A stretch of DNA of 64,000 bases from an uncultured Bacteroidales bacterium (GCA_934725575.1 CAKVCK010000001.1:1-64000), one strand, 5' to 3'. Shown: positions 27,981 through 36,145, counted from the first letter of the stretch. Program-made: numbers and translations. Notes: generated by a model from the sequence alone, not told the origin.

Positions 27981-28541
27981 CTATAAGTTCTTGAACTTGG
28001 CAATCATTGTCCTGAGTTTCCGGATGCACTTGAATTTCTGGGACTTGACCGAGTCAGCGCTGTTGTAGCCGAGTCTCTTGGCGATCTCGGTTCCGGAAAG
28101 CCGGTACCAATACTGCGCTATGAGCAGTTCGTCGCACGGAGCCTTCAGGGTGCTGACCATACGGCAGACAAAATCAAGGAGCTCCCTACGTCGCAAGGTT
28201 CCCTCCAAGTCTTCCTCCGGCAGATCGGCCCCACCTGCAGCATCCTGATATTCATAGTGTTTGCCAGTCTTTCTATCTTTTGACATCATCGTATATTTGC
28301 CGATGGAGAAAAGGTAGGTTGCCAATGTGCTTTCAAGCATCTGCTCAGTGAGTTTGCCGTCCTGCACATTTCGCCAAAGTTTGATGCACGAGTCCTGAAA
28401 CAACTCCGCGATGTAAGCGTCATCTTTTGAATATGTACGCTTGAAGAAAGCGAAGAAAGCTTGCCTGTGCTTCTTGTAGAACAGCCCGATCACACGATCG
28501 TCGTTGTCCCGGAAACCTATTATGTAGTCTGCGTCGGTCAT
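27981..28541 (-). CDS. ECF-type RNA polymerase sigma factor (locus A)
   Basis: A 186-aa sigma-70-family protein. Region 2 lies around residues 20-95 (FQDSCIKLWRNVQDGKL... TYLFSIGKYTMMSKDRK). Region 4 lies around residues 130-180 with the helix-turn-helix LSGTEIAKRLGYNSADSVKS. Its start follows the caspase stop by two bases and its stop is nine bases before the anti-sigma gene, so the three genes are one transcript. It presumably drives this operon and unknown other targets. It is clearly homologous to the locus B sigma factor. Confidence 0.85.
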   Translation of the reverse strand: MTDADYIIGFRDNDDRVIGLFYKKHRQAFFAFFKRTYSKDDAYIAELFQDSCIKLWRNVQDGKLTEQMLESTLATYLFSIGKYTMMSKDRKTGKHYEYQDAAGGADLPEEDLEGTLRRRELLDFVCRMVSTLKAPCDELLIAQYWYRLSGTEIAKRLGYNSADSVKSQKFKCIRKLRTMIAKFKNL

Positions 28542-28543
28542 AT

Positions 28544-29497
28544 TCAGAAAATTGTGTTGGTTTTATTTCCGTCTGTTGAGGAGACTCGGTGTCCTTCGGC
28601 AGACTCAGGGACCGAGCGAGAGGGTTTCGCCGCAGAAATCCCACGAGGATGTCCCTCTGCATCAATTTCTTGCGGATAGCGGACTATTTTATCCACCGCT
28701 TCCGCCCACTTTGCCAGCACGTCCGAGTAATGAGCCGTGGAGAGGTCAACATCGCTGCCCGCTATCACGTAGGACAGGCAGCCGTAAAACTGTCCGTCCG
28801 ATGCCTTGCACTCATAGTTTGTCTGGTATGACTTGCACGCCCCGATGAACAGCCATTCGACCGTATTGCTCCTGCCGGACCAGCGCGCCGCCCCCGCCGG
28901 CAGGATGAACTTCTCGTCCGTTCCACGGAAATATTCATCATCCTCAAGCCCCCTTGAGCCGCTTCCGCTGTGGCAAGCGTCCGAAACCACCGTGATCCTG
29001 CCTTTCGGTCCGACCTTCGCCCGCAGTTTCTTAAGGTAGGCGTTGAGCTCATCGTCAATGATGTGATTATCACCCTCATAGACTCTGGAGACATATTTCT
29101 TTCGAGCATCGTAAGGCACCCAAGCCTCGTCAAATCCGTCTTCCTCATCGCCGTCAAGGTCCGTCACCTGCTGTCCGTGGCCCGAGAAATGAATATACAC
29201 CACATCGCCCTTTCCCGCCGTCTTGGCCAGCCTCTCCAATGCCAACAAAATCCCCTTCTTCGTCGCCTTCTCATTAGTGATTGTCTCGATGCACTCCGCC
29301 TTCACTCCTTGGCCCAGCAGAAACTCCCGGATAATCCTCACATCATTGTCCCCGTGGACGAGCGTCCATTCCGACTCCGCCGGGTACTCCCCTATCCCGA
29401 CCAACAAGGCACGCCGCTCCCTCGCCGGCAATGTGACGGCGGACAGCAGCATCAGGAATATGCAGAATGCTATCGCAGTTAGGCGGTACACAGTCAT
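28544..29497 (-). CDS. Exported caspase-family protease (locus A)
   Basis: A 317-aa C14/metacaspase-like protein. Residues 1-25 are a signal peptide. The p20-like domain begins RRALLVGIGEYP, as in metacaspases. The catalytic dyad is His107 (HFSGHGQQV) and Cys175 (SDACHSGSGSRG). An acidic loop DLDGDEEDGFDEAWVPYD follows the histidine. Export is unusual, because most studied bacterial caspases act in the cytoplasm. It is the first of the caspase-sigma-anti-sigma run and lies 18 bp after the HTH gene. It is a close homologue of the gene at 34691 although GC content differs strongly. Confidence 0.88.
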   Translation of the reverse strand: MTVYRLTAIAFCIFLMLLSAVTLPARERRALLVGIGEYPAESEWTLVHGDNDVRIIREFLLGQGVKAECIETITNEKATKKGILLALERLAKTAGKGDVVYIHFSGHGQQVTDLDGDEEDGFDEAWVPYDARKKYVSRVYEGDNHIIDDELNAYLKKLRAKVGPKGRITVVSDACHSGSGSRGLEDDEYFRGTDEKFILPAGAARWSGRSNTVEWLFIGACKSYQTNYECKASDGQFYGCLSYVIAGSDVDLSTAHYSDVLAKWAEAVDKIVRYPQEIDAEGHPRGISAAKPSRSVPESAEGHRVSSTDGNKTNTIF

Positions 29498-29515
29498 TGA
29501 TAATCAGTGTGCGAT

Positions 29516-29845
29516 CTAATAAGTCAATGCAAACTTCAACCCGACAGCCTCGGAGATCATAATGAAAGTCGATAACTGCATATCTGTCTCGCCTTTCTCC
29601 AGCATTGCGACATATTCACGCTTCTTACCGATCTTGTCCGCAAGCTGCTGCTGCGTGATACCAGCCGACTTCCGTGCATTCTTCAACACCTCAGCATAAT
29701 ACCAAGCGCGAGACTTCGCATCAAACTCGTCACGTGCGACTGTTCCCTTAGCCCCATATTCATTTGCAAACATATCCTCCGCTGTTGGAAGATGCTTGAT
29801 TTTATCCATATCAATCTTTGGTCTCATTACTGTAAACTGTTTCAT
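29516..29845 (-). CDS. XRE/HigA-like helix-turn-helix protein, antitoxin without toxin
   Basis: About 109 aa, with the start chosen at 29845 (MKQFTVMRPK); 29860 is possible. The C-terminal half is an XRE HTH: LKNARKSAGITQQQLADKIG, then KREYVAMLEKGETDMQLSTF. The N-terminal part resembles HigA-type antitoxins that sit behind RelE-like toxins, but no toxin gene precedes it. It is inserted between the CHAT remnant and the caspase gene. It may act as a local repressor of the locus, or be a toxin-antitoxin leftover. Confidence 0.7.
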   Translation of the reverse strand: MKQFTVMRPKIDMDKIKHLPTAEDMFANEYGAKGTVARDEFDAKSRAWYYAEVLKNARKSAGITQQQLADKIGKKREYVAMLEKGETDMQLSTFIMISEAVGLKFALTY

Positions 29846-29910
29846 CAAAGTTCTCATCACGCAAATGTAATATATTTATTACACCAAATCAAGTATATGT
29901 CATCAAAATT

Positions 29911-30386
29911 TCAATCAATAATGACAAAGCCGGCCCAATAATACGGGTTTGAATATCTGGATGAGGACTGCATCTGGTGACGCGCTGCTTGAATGGCATC
30001 CTGATAGTACCCGGTCTCGCACAGACTCCTGTAGAAGGCTGTCATAAACTCACGGGTCGCGTCATCATCTACTTTCCAGAGGCTCATCAGCATAGTGCCG
30101 ACTCCGGCTCTTCCAACATCAACGGAATAATTTCTCTTACCTCCTCCTTTTCCGGAGTGCTTGATTTGTTATCCAACCGTTCAAGATATGCCGCCACGGC
30201 AGGCGGAGCGTCATCGAATCTGAATGAGCACAACTGTTTGGTAGTTCCAAGCAGAGAGTCTATGTCACTCAACAATCCTTCGGTGCGGTATAATTCGCCG
30301 AACTCATAGTACGTCATATTTGACTGCCCCACAACCGCCAGCGAAGTCACCACCAAAACAATGAATATCCACAAAAGTTTTCTCAT
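29911..30386 (-). pseudogene. Internally deleted CHAT-protease gene (locus A)
   Basis: The N-terminal part (30386 to 30087) begins with a signal peptide (MRKLLWIFIVLVVTSLAVVG) and runs about 99 aa before a stop. In another frame the segment AGVGTMLMSLWKVDDDATREF-like continues from about 30115 down to 29911 and ends NPYYWAGFVIID. This matches the conserved C-terminus of the CHAT proteins at 39312 (SLWEVDDQATS...YWAAFIMLD) and 54581. The whole centre, including the CHAT His and Cys motifs, is gone, and the two ends are out of frame. It is the dead effector of locus A. Confidence 0.8.
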
Positions 30387-30532
30387 ATCAGGCGTTTCAT
30401 TACACACATTTACGCAAAATTAGGCAATATTTCACAAATTTCGGTTTACCGATCGCGAAATCCGGCATTAATCATAAAAGTTAGTTTAATCAAAACCCTT
30501 TAGTACATAACAATCTATAAAATTATAATATT

Positions 30533-30910
30533 ATGAAAAAGATTTGTTTAATCATTGTTGCCGTAGTCGCAACGCTGTTTATGTGTAGTGCAGCATATAC
30601 TTTTATGTCTGACTCAAAAGTCACTATAACTTATAATTCTATGAGTTACACCACTTCTTTAACCTCCGCAAAAATTGTTTATGATGCTCTTCCAAAAGAT
30701 TTGAGAGATCAAATCAGAGAAGCTTTTATAGAAATTGATATTAATGATTGGATTGTAGGTACAATTACAAAAGGTAACTATCAAGGAGTCAGTTACTGTT
30801 ATGATGGAAATGTAGAAACTCTTACTATGAAGTATGATAAATTTAGCATAAAGGCCACAAATATTAATAAGGGAAATATTGCGGATATTTTTGATTTAAA
30901 TTGTGATTAA
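30533..30910 (+). CDS. Small secreted protein, unknown
   Basis: A 125-aa protein with a clear signal peptide (MKKICLIIVAVVATLFMCS, cleavage near residue 20). The mature part is about 105 residues, acidic, with several Tyr and predicted strands (KVTITYNSMSYTTS). No family is recognised. The gene is much richer in A/T than its left neighbours, and it is followed at once by a strong terminator, so it is a single-gene unit, probably acquired. Confidence 0.6.
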   Translation: MKKICLIIVAVVATLFMCSAAYTFMSDSKVTITYNSMSYTTSLTSAKIVYDALPKDLRDQIREAFIEIDINDWIVGTITKGNYQGVSYCYDGNVETLTMKYDKFSIKATNINKGNIADIFDLNCD

Positions 30911-30913
30911 CAA

Positions 30914-30940
30914 AAAAGGAGAGGTTATTCCTCTCCTTTT
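30914..30940 (+). terminator. Rho-independent terminator
   Basis: AAAAGGAGAGG (30914-30924) and CCTCTCCTTTT (30930-30940) form an 11-bp stem with a 5-nt loop. The T-run ends the stem, three bases after the stop codon of the small secreted protein. Confidence 0.85.
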
Positions 30941-31120
30941 AATTTCTCCTCATTGCCTGTCACCAAAATCAATCGAGAAAGTCCGTGGCAGCTAAACGAC
31001 TCGCGCACAACAAGTTAAGCGACAGTCTTTGGTATAACCTTGCTAAAGGCAACTCGCCAAGTTCCTCATTTTCAGCGCGATGTCCGCCACGCATTTTCTA
31101 CAATAGAGATGGTTGCCACA

Positions 31121-31204
31121 TATATGGAAAGACATATCAACCCTTGCCCTGACCACATCGAAGATATGCGCCCTACGCCGATCTATCACATTACTCCTTT
31201 TCTT
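31121..31204 (-). pseudogene. Remnant of an HTH antitoxin N-terminus
   Basis: The minus strand reads KKRSNVIDRRRAHIFDVVRA, then RVDMSFHI. That is nearly the N-terminus of the HTH protein at 32969-33256 (KRSNVIDRRRAH...DKIDMSFRI), and the DNA match is also high. The HTH itself is missing. The fragment abuts the 3' end of the ATPase gene. The surrounding 30945-31120 shows no other supported feature. Confidence 0.65.
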
Positions 31205-31206
31205 CT

Positions 31207-32412
31207 CTAATACAGACAGCCAAAAGCCCAAAGTGGGATTTTTCGGAAAAATGACGAGTCTATGTCATCTGCGGCTATGTATGCGTTGTTCTCGTTCTTT
31301 ATTTGGTCGTACCCTTTGTCCGCGCCACCAACCTCAACAATAATGTCTCCATCAATTTTGAAATCTCCTGTCTTCAAGCCACCATACTCAACCCTGTGTC
31401 CGGCAGAAATCAACTGATTACAGAAGAACGACTCACGTACCGTCCCTATTTCAGGGCCTTTATCCGACAGAATATAGAGCAGATTCGGGTTATCCAGAAG
31501 AATCTTGTCCGGTTTCTGCAAGTCTGAAATCGTATCCAAATTCTGAAACAGGCGGCATATCAATTTAGCTTCTTCCATATTCTTCAGATACTTCATAATT
31601 GTAGGACGTTCCATTGAAGTCGCCCTGGATAGTTTAGATATATCTATTTCATACGGAACCATCTGTGCCAAAATGCGAAGCAACGCCTTGAGCTTGCGCG
31701 TGTTTCCCACTTCAATATTTCTGAATGCCGGCAATTCATAGTCGATAATATAATTCACAACATTCTCGACCTGAACCGGATACGTTCGGTGGTTTTCAAA
31801 ATAAAAAGGATAGAAACCACCACGCAAATATTCCTTGAAAGACCTGACTGGCAGACATTTATCCCTTACCGCCGCACAATACTTCCCAGAAGCGCCAAGA
31901 AGGTCTTTCAATGAGATTGGTTCAATTTCCACATCTTGGTCAAACCGCAGGAATTCCCTGAACGAAAGTCCCGGCATCACATAGGGAACCATCCTCCGGG
32001 AAAGATCCGCATCTCCATCATTGAGCTGAAGCAGCGAAGAACAACTGAGAACAATCTTAAGATTCTTGTGAGAGTCATATATTTCTTTTATTTCCCGGCT
32101 CCACCCTCGGTATTTGTGAACTTCATCAATGAACAGATGCCGTCCGCCAAGCATAGCGAATTGATCTGCCGTATCAAGAAGTGTATGCGTGGAAAAATAC
32201 GAGGAGTCTGCGCTGCAATACAGCACACTGCGATCCTCTGTCTTATAGTTCATTTTGATGTATTGCTGCATCAGTGTGGATTTTCCCACACCTTTCGCCC
32301 CCTTTATGATCAGAAGTCTCGAAGACCAATCTATAACACCCATCATACTTCTAATCATAGACATCGGCGCAGCAGCAATCTCCTCATCGTGCCGTTTGAA
32401 CAACTTTTCCAT
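31207..32412 (-). CDS. AAA_14/DUF4143-like ATP-binding protein
   Basis: A 401-aa protein of the Bacteroidetes AAA family. Walker A is IIKGAKGVGKSTLMQQY (about residue 35), Walker B is HLFIDEVHKYRGW, and the sensor-like LSCSSLLQLN follows. A winged-helix part lies around residues 235-290 (EIDISKLSRATSMERPTIMKYL). The C-terminus GDFKIDGDIIVEVGG, then KIPLWAFGCLY, is the restriction-endonuclease-like tail of the family, with EVGG in place of ExK. The cellular role is unproven. Its leader carries two palindromes 33 bp apart. Confidence 0.85.
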   Translation of the reverse strand: MEKLFKRHDEEIAAAPMSMIRSMMGVIDWSSRLLIIKGAKGVGKSTLMQQYIKMNYKTEDRSVLYCSADSSYFSTHTLLDTADQFAMLGGRHLFIDEVHKYRGWSREIKEIYDSHKNLKIVLSCSSLLQLNDGDADLSRRMVPYVMPGLSFREFLRFDQDVEIEPISLKDLLGASGKYCAAVRDKCLPVRSFKEYLRGGFYPFYFENHRTYPVQVENVVNYIIDYELPAFRNIEVGNTRKLKALLRILAQMVPYEIDISKLSRATSMERPTIMKYLKNMEEAKLICRLFQNLDTISDLQKPDKILLDNPNLLYILSDKGPEIGTVRESFFCNQLISAGHRVEYGGLKTGDFKIDGDIIVEVGGADKGYDQIKNENNAYIAADDIDSSFFRKIPLWAFGCLY

Positions 32413-32445
32413 TTTTCAAAATTTTTATCACAAGCAAAGGTACGT

Positions 32446-32494
32446 GTATTTTGTAAAATACACAAATTGTCAATAAATGTATTTTATAAAATAC
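32446..32494 (-). promoter_or_regulatory. Paired palindromic operators upstream of the ATPase gene
   Basis: GTATTTTGTAAAATAC at 32446-32461 and the perfect palindrome GTATTTTATAAAATAC at 32479-32494 start 33 bp apart (three helical turns). The gene starts at 32412. They are probably binding sites of a repressor, perhaps the ATPase itself through its winged helix. Confidence 0.5.
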
Positions 32495-32517
32495 AAACAG
32501 CAAACCTATTCCTTTGA

Positions 32518-32640
32518 GGTCCGTCAACAGTCCAGACCGCGATCAAGGCACTGATCGACCGACAAATCGTGACAAGCGACAAGGGAGTTTACGAGGTGTA
32601 CGATAAGTTCTTCTCTATTTGGCTGGAGACACACACCTGA
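32518..32640 (+). pseudogene. C-terminal remnant of another AAA ATPase
   Basis: The plus strand reads GPSTVQTAIKALIDRQIVTS, then GVYEVYDKFFSIWLETHT and stop. This is the winged-helix/C-terminal pattern (VYDKFFSIWL) of archaeal-type and Bacteroidetes AAA ATPases. Nothing upstream continues the frame, because the ATPase operators occupy that DNA. The remaining gap 32641-32968 holds one more doubtful minus-strand frame (32589-32795) and the palindrome pair below. Confidence 0.6.
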
Positions 32641-32794
32641 CCCATTAATATTGCCGAAAACGATATTCTCCAATGCCTTCCTTTCATTCCAATGGATTTC
32701 AGTTCATTGAAAATAATATGGATATTGGTCGGCTTGGTGAGATTCTCCAAACGGTTGCTACGACATAGCGATTCTTTTTCAACCAATATAATCA

Positions 32795-32846
32795 TTTCCT
32801 AAAATTCAGGAAACAACTGAGCAATTCTTTCCTAAAAAACAGGAAA
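32795..32846. promoter_or_regulatory. Second paired palindrome, TTTCCT...AGGAAA
   Basis: TTTCCT/AGGAAA inverted repeats at 32795-32813 and 32828-32846 start 33 bp apart, the same architecture as the pair at 32446-32494 but with a different sequence. No intact gene follows on either side at the expected distance, so they probably belonged to a lost ATPase gene. Confidence 0.45.
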
Positions 32847-32968
32847 CACCAGCACCCGACCCCAGCCACATAGCAACACAAGAAAGCAAACGAACCATCT
32901 ACCGAGTATCACGAGGACAGTGAACGCTAGAAAGTGCGCACGAAAAGACTTCCTTTCGATGTATATGG

Positions 32969-33256
32969 TTAATTCCCTGACAGATGCTCCCCGTCATAGA
33001 CACGCAGAATCGGCTCGCCCAAAGCCGCCTCGATAGCAGCAATGGTTCCGATGGTGAAATTATGCGTCCCACTCATCCACTTGCTTATCTCAGGTTCCTT
33101 CTTCCCGAGCATCTCAGCAAGGTCTTTCTGTTTGAGTCCCTTATCCGTGAGAATGACGTGAATCCTGTCCACTATACGGAAAGACATATCAATCTTGTCC
33201 CTGACCGCATCAGAGACATGCGCCCTACGCCTATCTATCACATTACTCCTTTTCAT
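32969..33256 (-). CDS. XRE-family antitoxin
   Basis: A 95-aa protein with a central helix-turn-helix: LTDKGLKQKDLAEMLGKKEP, then EISKWMSGTHNFTIGTIAAI. The architecture is that of antitoxins encoded behind their toxin (HigBA order). It overlaps the preceding toxin-like gene by 14 bp, so the two are translationally coupled. It should neutralise the partner and repress the promoter, where a 16-bp palindrome lies. Its N-terminus is duplicated as a remnant at 31121-31204. Confidence 0.8.
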   Translation of the reverse strand: MKRSNVIDRRRAHVSDAVRDKIDMSFRIVDRIHVILTDKGLKQKDLAEMLGKKEPEISKWMSGTHNFTIGTIAAIEAALGEPILRVYDGEHLSGN

Positions 33257-33725
33257 CCCGAATAAATTGTAAATCGCCTACTATCTCCTTGTCAACAAGC
33301 AATAACTTCCCATCTCTTATTCTAGAAGCGATGAAACGACTGGTGTCCATCAGCAATTGGACGTAAGCGGAAAGGGTCTCACTTTCCTGCCAAGATTTTG
33401 TGTCCTTAACATCGCCATTCCCAAAGATAAGTATCTTGTCTGACAGCCTTATGCAATACAATCTAAGCTTTCCTGAATCAACAGGTATGGCGCTCACACC
33501 ATCTCCATATTTCCCTTCCGGTCTAAAATACCTTTCAAGAGCACCGACCTCTCCTATTTTATCAAGCCAAGCAACAATCACATCCATCTCCTCATCATAC
33601 TCACACCCAACAGGAAACTTGTCGAAGAATTTTTCAAGTTCCGTCAGTTCCTCACCTTCCAGCATAATACTGTAAAAATTCACAGCATCGTGCTCCTCAA
33701 TCAATCGTATATCATACCTTCCCAT
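33243..33725 (-). CDS. Putative toxin of an HTH-paired toxin-antitoxin module
   Basis: The start is chosen at 33725 (MGRYDIRLIEEH), because the longer frame runs through the promoter palindrome; 160 aa. The middle segment KLRLYCIRLSDKILIFGNGDVK resembles the RelE/HigB-like strand core (LRLYxxxxxxxIxxxG). Residues GALERYFRPEGKYGDGV and a final helical part extend it beyond classical RelE length. The pairing with a downstream XRE gene is the best evidence for a toxin. It is likely cytoplasmic; mRNA interferase activity is an inference only. Confidence 0.6.
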   Translation of the reverse strand: MGRYDIRLIEEHDAVNFYSIMLEGEELTELEKFFDKFPVGCEYDEEMDVIVAWLDKIGEVGALERYFRPEGKYGDGVSAIPVDSGKLRLYCIRLSDKILIFGNGDVKDTKSWQESETLSAYVQLLMDTSRFIASRIRDGKLLLVDKEIVGDLQFIRDEKE

Positions 33726-33730
33726 CGCGG

Positions 33731-33746
33731 TTAACTTTAAAGTTAA
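33731..33746 (-). promoter_or_regulatory. Palindromic operator of the toxin-antitoxin pair
   Basis: TTAACTTTAAAGTTAA is a perfect 16-bp palindrome five bases before the chosen toxin start, where autoregulatory antitoxins bind. Confidence 0.5.
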
Positions 33747-34089
33747 TATTTGCAAAGATATACCTTTTTCTCAAAATACACAACCTCAACGCAATAATTT
33801 CCATTTTCCGGTTTACCTTTCCCCAAACGCGACATTAACGGTAAAAGCATTTGACAATGGGAATGAATATGGAAACCACTTGCATGGCGGAACACCGCCG
33901 AACCGCTCCCCTGCCCGGAGCGGGAAGCACAAGAGAAATAACGCCAGCCTCAACAGCAAAGGATGGTCTTAATGAATATATCAGCGTACCGGCGTCGGCC
34001 GTCAGCCACCAAGGAAACGCCTGTCTATAAAGTCATTGAGCCCACACCCAAGGTTACGGCAAGCCGAACGAGACAACACAACCCACGGA

Positions 34090-34185
34090 AATAATCCTCA
34101 GAAAAAGTGCTGAAAGTCCGAAAATATTACTACCTTTACAACGTTTCAGGCCCTATGATCTGGAACGGACATATTGATGAAAGTG
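34090..34185. repeat. Dispersed repeat shared with 57741-57832
   Basis: The order CTCAGAAAA, GAAAGTCCGA, CTTTA(C/T)AACGTTTC, GGAACGGAC and TATTGATGAA is kept in both copies, about 75-80% identical by eye. The reading frame here is broken by a stop in the other copy, so it is not a gene. It may be a shared promoter/leader. The rest of 33756-34690 shows a small GC-rich hairpin (CCGCTCC/GGAGCGG near 33913-33931) and the leader hairpins listed separately. Confidence 0.55.
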
Positions 34186-34451
34186 TTTTCGCACTATCCT
34201 TTCAAGAAAATGTGGTAGTTTTCAACGAGTATAAGGATAAACCGACAGCCCCGTTCATCTGTATTCGCTTGCGTGTATTCAACACCCAACGATACAGGTG
34301 TGGGGATTGTTTCCGTTTATTCATACTCAGGTTCTACCACAACCTTCTTGAAGATAAGCGACGAAACGGGCTCCACACTTTCTTTTATTAAGCATAATGC
34401 TCCTTATCGGACACCATAAGGCCATTTATGAAATGATTAACTTAAATAGTA

Positions 34452-34527
34452 ATTATCCTAATAGGGAGGATAATGAGCTTTGGCTCAAAAGCAGAGGATT
34501 TCGGTTCATTTTTGCCGAACTCCTCTG
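34452..34527 (+). promoter_or_regulatory. Consecutive hairpins upstream of locus B
   Basis: ATTATCCT/AGGATAAT (34452-34459/34467-34474), a small GAGC..GCTC arm, and CAGAGGA...TCCTCTG with an inner TTCGG/CCGAA stem (34492-34527) follow one another. They lie just before the promoter. They could end transcription from the left or be part of an upstream transcript. Confidence 0.4.
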
Positions 34528-34578
34528 TAGTTATTGTGTATTGAATACAATACTGTTACAACATATCAAATAATTTAC

Positions 34579-34603
34579 TATATTTGCTTGTTACGTAACA
34601 AGC
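34579..34603 (+). promoter_or_regulatory. Promoter -7 box and 18-bp palindromic operator of locus B
   Basis: TATATTTG at 34579-34586 matches TAnnTTTG. The perfect 18-bp palindrome GCTTGTTACGTAACAAGC at 34586-34603 directly overlaps its right edge, where the transcript should start. The caspase gene begins 87 bp downstream. A repressor site is a natural reading. Confidence 0.5.
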
Positions 34604-34690
34604 TCAGACATTCAGAATTCAGTTTGTTTGTCATTCATCGGCTGTTTTTCTGAATAAAGAGCAAGGGAAGCAATACAAACCAATTAGTAA

Positions 34691-35554
34691 ATGAAAAGGA
34701 TATTCACTCTCTTCCTCATCACCTTTTCCACATTTGTGGTAAGCGCTCAAAATAAACTAGCGCTGCTTATTGGCATTGGGCTGTACCCTCAAGAATCAGG
34801 ATGGTCCACGATTCACGGGGATAACGATGTAGCAATCATAAAGGATCTATTGTTTGATCAAGATTTTATGGAGGAGAACATTTTTACGCTTACAAACGCC
34901 ACCGCAACTAAAGCAGGTATTACGTCAGCACTAGAAGCACTGCGACAGAAAGCGAAACAAGGTGATATAGTCTATATTCATTTCTCTGGTCACGGTCAGC
35001 AAGTCACGGATCTCGATGGAGATGAAGATGACCACTATGATGAAGCTTGGATTCCTTATGATGCTCGCAAAAAATATGAGGCGGGTATTTATGAGGGTGA
35101 GAATCATATCATTGATGACGAATTAAACAACTATTTGAATGGGCTAAGGGCAAAAATTGGGGTTCGTGGGAAAATTGTTGTTGTGGCCGATGCGTGTCAC
35201 AGCGGAAGTGGTTCTCGTGGCCTTACTGACAAAGATGAATTCATTCGAGGCACCAGTGAAAAATTCGAGATTCCCAGTAAGGGATCAAATGTGGTTAAAA
35301 AAGAAGCTCCTGTCCATTGGCTATATGTAGGCGCCTGCAAACCTTATCAGACAAATTACGAGTATAGATCAAACGATGGGATATACTACGGAAGCCTTTC
35401 TTATGTAATTTCCAATGACTCCGGGGATTTAGTAGTTTCAACTTATTCGGAAGTGATAAATCTCTGGAAAAAGGCAATTGCGGAAATCTCACGTTATCCT
35501 CAGGATATTGATGATGAAGGAAGACCAAGTAGAAAAGCCAACACTTTGTTTTGA
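34691..35554 (+). CDS. Exported caspase-family protease (locus B)
   Basis: A 287-aa metacaspase-like protein with a signal peptide (MKRIFTLFLITFSTFVVSAQ). The C14 domain starts at KLALLIGIGLYP. The dyad is His101 (HFSGHGQQV) and Cys169 (ADACHSGSGSRG), and the acidic loop DLDGDEDDHYDEAWIPYD is shared with locus A. It heads a seven-gene AT-rich operon: sigma, anti-sigma, PPC protein, trypsin-like protease, unknown, CHAT protease. Predicted periplasmic. Substrates are unknown; the operon proteins themselves are the first candidates. Confidence 0.9.
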   Translation: MKRIFTLFLITFSTFVVSAQNKLALLIGIGLYPQESGWSTIHGDNDVAIIKDLLFDQDFMEENIFTLTNATATKAGITSALEALRQKAKQGDIVYIHFSGHGQQVTDLDGDEDDHYDEAWIPYDARKKYEAGIYEGENHIIDDELNNYLNGLRAKIGVRGKIVVVADACHSGSGSRGLTDKDEFIRGTSEKFEIPSKGSNVVKKEAPVHWLYVGACKPYQTNYEYRSNDGIYYGSLSYVISNDSGDLVVSTYSEVINLWKKAIAEISRYPQDIDDEGRPSRKANTLF

Positions 35555-35556
35555 AT

Positions 35557-36114
35557 ATGACGGACAAAGAATACATAATTGGGTTCAAGAACAATGATGA
35601 AGCGGTTATTACCACCTTCTATAGATGTATGCGTTCCTCATTCGTTTCATACTTTCGATCTCATTATTCAAAAGATGATTCTTACATTCTAGATCTCTTT
35701 CAAGACTCCTGCATAGTTCTGTGGAACAACATCTCACACGGCAAACTATCGGAAGAAAGTCTTCATTGCACTCTTTCAACTTATTTTCTCTCGATAGGAA
35801 GATATACGATGATGGCAAAAGACAGGAAATATAAAGAGATAGTTGATGACGATAAATTGTCAGACCTACATCTCATCGATGAAGATGCTGAAGTTCTCGA
35901 GGAGAGAATTGAAAAGGAAGAGTTTGTGTATCGAGTAGTCAGAGAGATGAAACCGCCCTGTTCTCTATTACTCAAAGCTCACTATTGGGACAAACTCTCC
36001 GGAGTGGAAATCGCAGCAAAATACGGATACAACGGTCCTGATTCCGTAAAGTCTCAAAAGTTCAAGTGTATCAAAAAATTGAGACCCTTGATTGAGGCAT
36101 TCCTAAAATTGTAG
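35557..36114 (+). CDS. ECF-type RNA polymerase sigma factor (locus B)
   Basis: About 185 aa, start taken at the ATG at 35557, two bases after the caspase stop; a TTG at 35551 is less likely. Region 2 includes FQDSCIVLWNNISHGKL and STYFLSIGRYTMMAKDRK. Region 4 includes LSGVEIAAKYGYNGPDSVKS and QKFKCIKKLRP, which also occurs in the locus A factor. It probably recognises the operon promoter. It is adjacent to its likely anti-sigma factor. Confidence 0.87.
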   Translation: MTDKEYIIGFKNNDEAVITTFYRCMRSSFVSYFRSHYSKDDSYILDLFQDSCIVLWNNISHGKLSEESLHCTLSTYFLSIGRYTMMAKDRKYKEIVDDDKLSDLHLIDEDAEVLEERIEKEEFVYRVVREMKPPCSLLLKAHYWDKLSGVEIAAKYGYNGPDSVKSQKFKCIKKLRPLIEAFLKL

Positions 36115-36145
36115 GTTACCTTTTGCTAATATAAGTCATAAAAGG

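Noticed and set aside
32589..32795. 68-aa minus-strand ORF directly behind the TTTCCT palindromes
   Set aside because: It begins at a tempting place but overlaps the antisense ATPase remnant and shows no family motif; it is likely debris.
34107..34391. 94-aa ORF upstream of locus B
   Set aside because: Its conserved part is the dispersed DNA repeat, and the second copy at 57741 has a stop in the same frame.
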